A stretch of 64,000 nucleotides of DNA from Bactericera cockerelli (lineage: Eukaryota > Arthropoda > Insecta > Hemiptera > Triozidae): NCBI GenBank assembly GCA_024516035.1, contig CM044964.1, forward strand, positions 25,204,867 through 25,268,866, given 5' to 3'. Made by a program: the position numbers and the translations under genes. Below the pieces are notes generated by a model that saw nothing but the letters and a program-made list of their open reading frames with translations, was not told the DNA's origin and made no database searches. Position 1 is the first letter of the stretch. Each line of letters starts with the position of its first letter. Below, piece by piece: positions 55,886-64,000 of the stretch.

Positions 55886-56499
55886 TGAACTCTAGGGACC
55901 GGATGTTTTTCTCTTATAACTATGCAGGTTTCTCTTATAAAAAGTTTAGGTATTTTCCTTTGAAGAGAGTTGAATTTGACCTGGAAATTTTTATTTCTAT
56001 TATACCTTTCCAGTTCTCTTATTATATCCAGGTTTATTCAGCTGTACCTATAGATATTATTTATATCTGAAAAACCATCTTTTTACCGGTTAACAGTAAA
56101 ATAAGGAGAAGAGAGAAAGAAAAAGAACGCAATATTCATTTACAAAGATAATTTATTACAAAAATATTGAGTTATTGTATTCACAGTCATACAAGTAGAA
56201 TAATATTACAACTGTTATTAATTAGGACTACTTAATACCTAACACTTATCTACAAACAATAGGGTAATGTGGGTAGCAAGTTTGTGAGTTACCTGGGAAT
56301 GGAGGGTGAATCCCCCCCCTCGCGCTGTTGTATTAAAATGAAAAAAGATTGCCATAGCATAGGCAATAACCCCGCCATTCAGTTAAATGAACTTAAATGA
56401 CAGTAACATTAGCCATTTGATTGTACATAATATTATATTTTGTCAATCAAGTTTTTGATTTTTATTTTACAAAAAGATACATAGTATAATGTACTGCCA

Positions 56500-57660
56500 T
56501 TTGGTTTCAAAGGTGGTTCAGTACAGCATAATGGCGCCATTTGGTTACAAAAGTGGTTCATTACAACATAATGGCCCTATTTGGTTACAAAAGTGGTTCA
56601 TTACAACATAATGGCCCTATTTGGTTACAAAGGTGGTTCAGTACAGCATAATGGTCCCATTTGGTTTCAAAGGTGGTTCAGTACAGCATAATGGCGCCAT
56701 TTGGTTTCAAAGGTGGTTTAGTACAGCATAATGGTCCCATTTGGTTACAAAGGTGGTTCAGTACAGCGTAATGGCCCCATTTGGTTTCAAAGTTGGTTCA
56801 GTACAGCATAATTACGCCATTTGGTTACAAAGGTGATTCATTACAGCATAATGGCGCCATTTGGTTTCAATGGTGGTTCAGTACAGCATAATGGCCCCAT
56901 TTGGTTACAAAGGTGGTTCAGAACAGCATAATGGCCCCATTTGGTTTCAAAAGTGGTTCAGTACAGCATAATGGCCCCATTTGGTTTCAAAGGTGGTTCA
57001 GTACAGCATGATGGCCCTATTTGGTTAAAAAGGTGGTTCAGTACAGCATAATGGCGCCATTTGGTTTCTAACGTGGTTCAGTAGAACATAATGGCGCCAT
57101 GAGGTTACAAAGGTGGTTCAGTACAGCATAATGGCGCCATTTGGTTACAAAGTTGGTTCAGTACAGCATAATGGCGCCATTTGGTTTCAAAGGTGGTTCA
57201 GTACAGCATAATGGCGCCATTTGGTCTCAAAGGTGGTTCAGTACAGCATAATGGCGCCATTTGGTCTCAAAGGTGGTTCAGTACAGCATAATGGCGCCAT
57301 TTGGTTACGAAGGTGGTTCAGTACAGCATAATGGCCCCATTTGGTTTCAAAGATGGTTCAGTACAGCATAATGGCGCCATTTGGTTTCAAAGATGGTTCA
57401 GTAGAATATAATGGCGCCATTAGGTTACAAAAGTGGTTCAGTAGAACATAATGGCGCCATTAGGTTACAAAGGTGGTTCAGTACAGCCTAATGCACCATT
57501 TGATTTCAAAAGTGGTTCAGTACAGCATAATGACGCCATTTGGTTTCAAAGGTGGTTCAGTACAGCATAATGTCGCCATTTGGTTACAAAGGTGATTCAG
57601 TACAGCATAATGGCGCCATTTCGTCTCAAAGGTGGTTCAGTACAGCATAATGGCGCCATT
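56500..57660 (-). repeat. 40-bp tandem repeat from the clarin C-terminus and stop, about 29 copies
   Basis: Same unit as 31372-31752 read in reverse (aaggtggttcagtacagc, ataatggcgccatttgg). Copies differ by single bases such as ggcgcc, ggcccc or ggtccc. It is about three times longer than in arm 1. Confidence 0.93.
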
Positions 57661-60600
57661 TGGTTTCTCATCGCCACTGGACTTTGTTTTGTTCCTGTCT
57701 GCAGTGCCGTAGTAGAGAATACACATGTTGATGATGTGCAGACACGCAGCGACTACTACGAACCTGGACGGAGGAAATGGAAAGTTCATTATTATTATTA
57801 TTTTGCTAACTACGAGTATAATGCCTTAAAAAAAACAATATCCTTTTCATCTCTGTTTAATCAAATCAGATCTTATTCTTCTCTTCTTCCCTTCTATTTC
57901 TCTTCTCTCTTCTTTTCACATAATAAAAGAAGTGGTGAGTTGAAGAGAAGAGAAACAAGGAAGAGGAAAAGCTCTTCTCTCTTCTCTTCTTCCCTCCTCT
58001 TTCTCTTTTTTTTATGGCTTTAACAGCAGGATTCTCACCCTGTGAGCTCTTCCACCCAACCGATGATTTCCCCTCAATCATTCCACAATGCAAAGCCCGA
58101 TGGTCAGACAGGAAATTTTCTCTCTTTTCTCTTCTTCTCTCTGTCTTCGTTACACCAGTGTTGCGCTTGTCTCCTACTCATCGCGTTATTCCTTCTCTTC
58201 TCTCTCTTCTTCTCTTCTCTTCTCTCTTCTCTTCTCTTCTCTTCTTCTCTTCTCTTCTCTTCTTCTCTTCTCTCCTCTTCTTCTCTTCTCTCTTCCTCTT
58301 TCCTCTTCCTCTCCTTCCTCTTCCTCTTCTCTTCTCTCCTCTTCCTCTTCCTCTTCCTCTTTCTCTCTTCCTCTTCCTCTTCCTCTTCCTCTTCCTCTTC
58401 CTCTTCCTCTTCCTCTTCCTCTTCCTCTTCCTCTTCCTCTTCCTCTTCCTCTTCCTCTTCCTCTTCTCTTCCTCTTCCTCTTCCTCTTCCTCTTCCTCTT
58501 CCTCTTTCCTCTTCCTCTTCCTCTTCCTCTTCCTCTTCCTCTTCCTCTTCCTCTTCCTCTTCCTCTTCCTCTTCCTCTTCCTCTTCCTCTTCTCTTCCTC
58601 TTCCTCTTCCTCTTCCTCTTCCTCTTCCTCTTCCTCTTCCTCTTCCTCTTCCTCTTCCTCTTCCTCTTCCTCTTCCTCTTTCCTCTTCCTCTTCCTCTTC
58701 CTCTTCCTCTTCCTCTTCCTCTTCCTCTTCCTCTTCCTCTTCCTCTTCTCTTCCTCTTCCTCTTCCTTTTCCCTCTTCCTCTTCCTCTTCCTCTTCCTCT
58801 TTCCTCTTCCTCTTCCTCTTCCTCTTCCTCTTCCTCTTCCTCTTCCTCTTCCTCTTCCTCTTCCTCTTCTTCTCTTCCTCTTCCTTCCCTTCTCTTCCTC
58901 TTCCTCTTCCTCTCCTCTCCTCTTCCTCTTCCTCTTCCTCTTCCTCTTCTCTTCCTCTTCCTCTTCTCTCTCTTCCTCTTCCTCTTCCTCTTCCTCTTCC
59001 TCTTCTCTTCTCTTCTCTTCTCTTCTACTCACCAGAAGGAGTGGCCTAGTGAGGCTGTGACCTGGCTGCTCCAGTGGTTGCTCCTGTCCTCTTCACTCAT
59101 TACATTATTCTCTTACTCTTTCTTTTCCTCTTTGTTATATCTCTTATTCTCTTCTCTTTTCTCTTACTCACCAGAAGGAGTGGCCTAGTGAGGCTCTATC
59201 CTGGCTGCTCCAGTGGTTGCGCCTGTCCTCTTGACTCATGACGTTACCTCGCAGAGAGTGAGAGAACTGGTAACTCCATAGACACACGCTGATGCTTTGC
59301 AGGAGCGCTGAGGAGGGAGAAGAGTACAGGGTGGTCAAAAAGTACTTTTCCTATGTAAAAAAAAATATATAGTTATTATACAATAATGTTATTGAAAATT
59401 GATTTTAAGCTTTAAGTTACAAGGCTTGGAGATTTTATATAAATCCTATTTTGAATTATTTTGAGAAAACTACCAAACCATACTTAAAAGGCAACGTGAA
59501 AACGGACATTTTATGATTTAAGAAAATGTTCCATCAGCTCCTGAGTTCTTCCTGTGTGGCTACCTAAAGGAGAAAGTCTATATTAATAAACTGCGAACAT
59601 CAGAGGACATAACTTTTCACACACTACGTAAAAAATCTCCATAAAAACTACTGTCTTTTGAAATTTAATTTAATGTTTTCTGTCATATTGATCAAAAGTT
59701 ATTAAATATTTACATAGGAAATGTACTTTTGGACCATCTTCTATTAGCTGTATAAGTAAAGAACAAAGAGTTTTAAGGTTCAAAAATATCTTCGAACTTG
59801 GCCAGTTTAGGGCTCTAGTTTGGTTGTCTGGAGAATTCTGGAAAAATGTGTATAAGTAGTGCTTTATTTTAACTGTCAGCGCAAGACAGGTAGTCCCATT
59901 ATGCCAACAGTTTAACAAAACACCTCTTTATTTATTTGAGTATAGATACAATTTGTTTTAGATTTGATAGAATTTGAGTGTATACACGCATGAACACAAA
60001 TTTAACCTCTAACTTAGCCAGTTTATGGCTCTAGTTTGGTTGTCTGGAATATTCTGGAAAAATATGGTATACGCATGAACACAAAATTAACCTCTAACTT
60101 GACCAATTTATGGCTCTACTTTGGTTGTCTGGAATATTTTGGAAAAATGTGTATACGCATGAACACAAATTTAACCTCTAACTTGACCAGTTTATGGCTC
60201 TAGTTTGGTTGTTTGGAATATTCTCGAAAAATGTGTAGGTATACATAAACAAAAATTCAACCACCAAAAGGAGTAAAACTAGACAAGTTAGAGAAACTCA
60301 GAAAATGGCAGTATAATACACAATACACAGTTGGCAGTATAATACACAAACTGAGAAACTCAGAAAATGGGTTTTAATCCAGAGAAATTGTTTAGAACCA
60401 AGGTAAATTGGCCGCAAACAAGATATCACTGCCTTCATTGGCGAAACATTTTGGATAGGAGCTCTAAAACTTCGCCCTCCTCTCAACAGTAATTATTTTT
60501 GGGATATTTATACTTTCCGCAGGTAGTCACCGTAGCAGAGTGAGTTAGCGCGCTAGGCATTGCACGCATGGTGACCTGGGTTCGATCCCCAGCGGAGCAG

Positions 60601-63600
60601 TAATTTTTCTGCTCTGTACTTGGGATTTTCGGGGTCCACTCATACCTTCTGAGGAAAAATGAGTAGCTGATTTGATGTGAAGCAGCGACCAGTGGCGGAA
60701 TCATAGGCAAAAAAATAATAAAAAAGGAGAACACACTGGCCGTAAAGAATCCGTGATCGTAAAGAATCGTACAGAATCAGGAAATTTCCTCACTTCTTCT
60801 ATCCTCTTCGCGCCCAACACTAATTTTTGTTTTGTAGTACAAAGTGACCGGTGGCCTCGCCCGAGGACAAACATTTTATGCTACTTGGTGGTATAAATTA
60901 TTAGCTTGGGCACTTAGGACTATAACATAAATGTCCTCTTACGAGGACATTGGGGGCGAAGAGGCTAATATAAGCTTCTCGCCCTCCATATAGCTATTGT
61001 ATATTGAAATGGTAAACTTCTATGATTCTGCGCTACACAGTAAAATTGTGACATAATAACACAAAGAAAAGTACTTAGAGGGAAAATTAGAATTTTAAAT
61101 GTATATTTGAGAAACAAATAAATTCATTATTATTATTATTATTTTATATTTAAATTTTCAACCGATTTAAATTGTTTACTATTGTTCTTTTAGAATTTAT
61201 TGTTTTTACGACATGTTTATTATTTGTATAAAGGTATTGTACCGTTAATAAATAATGTACCCGTACACCGGGCATTATTATTATTACTTACCGCAGGTAA
61301 AGTTATATACATAGAGGCCGGGAATCCCCGAGAGGGCGGCTATGGGCGTGGTGGAGGTGTTGATGAGGGAGATGATGGCGGTGAGAGTGGCTACCAGAGT
61401 GGAGGTGAGGAGAAGAGCCACCAGACTCGTCCACAGGGGATAGGAGAGGAACTCGGGCTCGTTCTTGATGATGTCCAGGACTGGGGGGGAGAAATGATTT
61501 TTTTTTTTATAATATTATGAAGGTTTTATTTATTTTTATTAAATATAAAAAAACTTGTCCCAGGGACCGTCCTTCTGGAAGGGAACCGAGGATGCAAGAA
61601 GCATTTTCTCTTTGAATGGCCAGACCAATTTTTTGGTAAAGAAAATGATTGGAACGGGGATCACCCGTAATTCCAATCAATTTCTTTCCCAAATGGTCTA
61701 ATCATTTTTTAGATTCGACGCTCCAAGCACCCATGGTTTCCACAGCAACAGGTTGTGTTGCTGTGGAAACCATGAGTAAATGATTAAAAAAGAAATGAAT
61801 TGAATTGAATAGTATAAAAGTTGTTTGTAAGGAATACCTTCCGGTGCGCTCGTGTTGACCCAGCACCTAAATGGGAAGTATTGTGTCACTTCTCGCCCAT
61901 CAGAGGGGAGGCATACTACGGGATGGGCAGGCTGCAACACAGACCACAAGCGTCTACAGTAGCTCCTGTTTCGTGGCTACGAAATAAAAAAGGCTGTGAA
62001 ACATTTATTAAAAAAAAAAAATGGTTCTGTACAATAATAATACGAGTATTTCTTTATAGTAGTCACTGTGGCAGAGCGAGTTAGTGCGCTAGGCATTGCA
62101 CACATGGTGACCTGGGTTCGATTCCCAGCGGGGGAGGATTTTTTCTGCTTTGTACTTGGATGTTCGGGGTCCACTCATACCTCGTGAGGAAAAATGAGTA
62201 GCTGCTTTAATGTGAAGCAGCAACCAGTGGCAGAATCTTGGGCAAAAAAATAATACAAGATATTGTAAATACTCGTATAAGTGGTAAAGTCCTATGATTC
62301 TGCGCTACCCACTAAAATTGTTACATAAAAACACAAAGAAAAAGCATTATTATATTATTATTATTATATGTAATATTTCTTCATATTATCTCCTAAGCTT
62401 ACGCAAACTTCTGAGGATTCTTACAATTAAAAAAAGAAAAGTAGAGAAAGAGAAAAAAAAATGGTAAATGGTAAAAGTAGCCCGTTCCAGAAACTCTCAA
62501 AATTCTCAAATCTCAGTTTCAACCGTGTTGCAATCATTAACTGTGCACTTGTAGTCAAGTGGTTAATACGCTAGTGGTTAATCCAGGTGCCGTAGGGATC
62601 CGTTGGTTTGAATCCCACCCAGTGCATGAATTTTTCCTCATTTTTGAGTTTGTGATCACATAATAATAAAGACTCTGAGGGTTAGGTGGTAGAAAATGCT
62701 TTGAGCATTAACCTTGCCTGGTGGTTACCTTCCACTGAAGAGTGCTGTATTATTATTATTATTAGGTATAAAGTTTTTCCTACTGCAAAGAAAATTACAC
62801 AAATCTATGAATCTAGTTCGGTTGCGTATCACTAGAAAACCAAGTCAGAAGTCAATTACATCTGGTAGTTTTAAATAGATACCTGACACTAATCAATATC
62901 TAACATCGATTAAACATTCGTTAAGTAATCAAGGCCTTCTCAGAGCAAGGTCATTAGCATTATAATTAGAATTGGCCAACTAGAAAGATTAGTGGTCAAA
63001 TTGGTTATTACATTGAGAATCATGTCTTGGTTTGATTGGATCTACCGCTCTGGTAATACTAGTTATTGGTTTGATTGACAAGATCAATAACATATTGAAA
63101 TTTCACAAGGCTAAGAAATATTAAGTAGATAGCTGAACGTGATAATTTTATTTTATCAGGTGCAGAATTGCAGAAATAATTTCCTAAAGCAGTGAGCTCA
63201 TGGGCACATTGGGAATGAATGGTACAGGTTCAAAATGGATTGTCTCAACCCTCCTATTGTCTCTATTGTCCCACACCTCCCCTACGTGACTAGAATAATT
63301 TTGCTCACAAAATCGGCACCTCTGGTCTGTCTTATTTCACTTAAGAACAGTTTTGTTTAATAGTTTAAAGTTTAAATTATACCCTAAACTCGAAAAAAAC
63401 TACTTTCACATTTTAATTTCAACTGTGAACTGTAGACGTCACACACATTCTGCAATCGAAATGAAAATGTCGTATCAGACATCGGGGCACCGGGATCTCT
63501 CGTTCAATACCCCACTCGATGGGTCCCAAAATCCCAACTATCAAACATTCCACAATTTTTTATTTTTTTTTACACTTTATTGATAGGGCATATTATATAG

Positions 63601-64000
63601 ATACAATACAAATAATTACAAATTAAAATACAATATAATAGAAGAAAAAAAAAATAAAGAAAAAATAAATAAATATATACATAATATATTATGTCCTAAC
63701 TAAAGGGCGGGGTTAATGCCTTAGGCAATCTCTTCCACCCAACCCTTTTTTTTCAATTCCACAATTGAGAGTCTCTTCAAAATTTAAGACCACAAAATGT
63801 TTGAACTGGTAATTTTTGAACTCACCACTGAACTGGTAGTGCCGCCACCCGTACCCCACATTGAGCGACTTCTCCCCCTGGAAGAGGCCGAAATGAACGC
63901 GCCCATCAGACTCGGCCGGATTTTGGCCGCGCTTAGCCGTGGCCGTCACCCAGTGCTTCGTTCCTAGAGCGGCCGCAAGGAGCGCTAAACTCAGACAGGT
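57637..64000 (-). CDS. clarin/claudin-like four-pass membrane protein (copy 2; 5' end beyond window)
   Basis: Exons on the - strand: 4 at 57637-57763, 3 at 59172-59307, 2 at 61292-61480, and 1 from 63826 to the window edge, lacking the first 15 codons. Splice sites and phases equal copy 1. About 17 codons differ over roughly 627 shared bases; only two change the protein (I101T in the second membrane segment, and E to Q in MSEED). The open frame is intact. One extra exon-3-end copy and a long TTCCTC array lie in intron 3. Function and topology are as described for copy 1. Confidence 0.85.
58190..59104 (-). repeat. purine (sense) array and one extra exon 3 end copy (arm 2)
   Basis: About 840 bp of (ttcctc)n with tcttc pentamers are followed by one exon-end copy with donor (59033-59104). 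A decayed copy lies at 58135-58185. The long S/L/F or R/E/K open frames across this stretch are artefacts. Confidence 0.93.
59327..59741. mobile_element. MITE in clarin intron 2 (arm 2)
   Basis: The left end cagggtggtcaaaaagta follows TA. The right end is decayed (aaatgtacttttggaccatc). It starts 17 bp upstream of exon 3, as in arm 1. Confidence 0.6.
59785..60240. repeat. 84-bp tandem repeat, 3-4 copies, arm 2 only
   Basis: ctctagtttggttgtctgg starts at 60029, 60114 and 60198 (84-85 bp steps), with one outlying copy at 59813. Arm 1 has no such array. Confidence 0.8.
60515..60720 (+). mobile_element. SINE family D (arm 2)
   Basis: Counterpart of 27745-27935; complete with gcatggtgacctgggttcga and gtagctgatttgatgtgaag. 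Confidence 0.75.
61499..61777 (-). mobile_element. 5'-truncated LINE 3' end with poly-A and TSD, arm 2 only
   Basis: aaatgat occurs at 61492-61498 and 61778-61784. The sense strand encodes VAVETMGAWS, then (in another frame) KKLIGITGDPRSNHF, LAIQRENASCILGSLP, and ends in poly-A. The insertion lies in clarin intron 1, about 20 bp from the exon 2 acceptor. Confidence 0.75.
61822..62010 (+). mobile_element. SINE family F body (arm 2)
   Basis: ttgtttgtaaggaatacctt to cgtggctacgaaataaaaaa; inverse of 26575-26860 without the tRNA-like head. Confidence 0.65.
62055..62260 (+). mobile_element. SINE family D, not seen in arm 1
   Basis: Complete: tgtggcagagcgagttagtg, ggtgacctgggttcgattcc, cctcgtgaggaaaaatgagt. 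I find no counterpart in arm 1 intron 1. Confidence 0.7.
62540..62765 (+). mobile_element. SINE family A (arm 2)
   Basis: Counterpart of 26140-26365, present in both arms. Confidence 0.75.
63558..63756 (-). mobile_element. retroposon family K with perfect 10-bp TSD, arm 2 only
   Basis: ttccacaatt occurs at 63548-63557 and 63757-63766. The sense strand starts gggttgggtggaagag and ends A-rich. Arm 1 has a single, slightly changed target (aattgtgga) at about 25307. Confidence 0.85.

Larger units (their letters stand above)
50030..64000 (-). repeat. arm 2 of the inverted duplication (continues past the window)
   Basis: The reverse complement aligns with 24785-35990: PLPBP exons 2 and 1, then clarin exons 4, 3, 2 and 1. 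Arm-specific insertions are a family-K copy at 51398, a MITE at 53338, a mariner at 53962, a LINE piece at 61499 and a family-K copy at 63558. Arm 1 has its own insertion at 27447. Confidence 0.88.

Noticed and set aside
58014..59188. Open frames of 284-366 codons over the TTCCTC array
   Set aside because: Low-complexity artefact covering clarin intron 3 and the end of exon 3; no codon structure.

Overview
The window is eukaryotic and most likely comes from an insect. Genes are split by GT-AG introns, the DNA is AT-rich and full of tRNA-derived and 5S-rRNA-derived SINEs, MITEs, hAT-like elements and an intact irritans-type mariner, and no bacterial operon is present. An order-level guess (Hemiptera) cannot be proven from this sequence. 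One 100-base N gap (49930-50029) marks a scaffold join.

Region 1-24.3 kb contains no gene I can support. It is a mosaic of at least seven SINE families, retroposon 3' ends, MITEs, two hAT-like non-autonomous elements (one with a perfect 8-bp target duplication) and small tandem repeats. Families are called A-H, K, L, M and R1 below. Region 24.3-36.0 kb, on the + strand, carries a complete four-exon gene for a 223-residue four-pass membrane protein of clarin/claudin type, then the first two exons of the PLP-homeostasis gene PLPBP (PROSC/YggS family). Region 36.3-49.65 kb, on the - strand, carries the six C-terminal exons of an acetyl-CoA hydrolase / 4-hydroxybutyrate CoA-transferase-like gene; its 5' exons are lost at the gap. 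Region 50.03-64.0 kb, after the gap, repeats the clarin and PLPBP genes in inverted orientation, with different transposon insertions and mostly synonymous coding differences. This may be the alternate haplotype placed in reverse, or a true inverted duplication.

The most unusual signal is that the 3' ends of exons, together with the adjoining splice donor or stop codon, have been tandemly amplified again and again in both unrelated genes. Clarin exon 3 plus donor has five downstream copies separated by purine arrays. Clarin exon 4 plus stop is a 40-bp unit repeated about 9 times in one arm and 29 in the other. In the CoA-transferase gene, exon D plus donor has one decayed copy, exon E plus donor is a 55-bp unit repeated about 55 times, and the terminal exon plus stop is a 138-bp unit repeated about 6 times, with older decayed copies. 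The clarin start codon is also duplicated. Purine-rich arrays lie just downstream of donors on the sense strand in both genes.

The three genes have no evident shared pathway. The window is best read as two or three ordinary genes embedded in a very repeat-active genome, plus a likely haplotype duplication.
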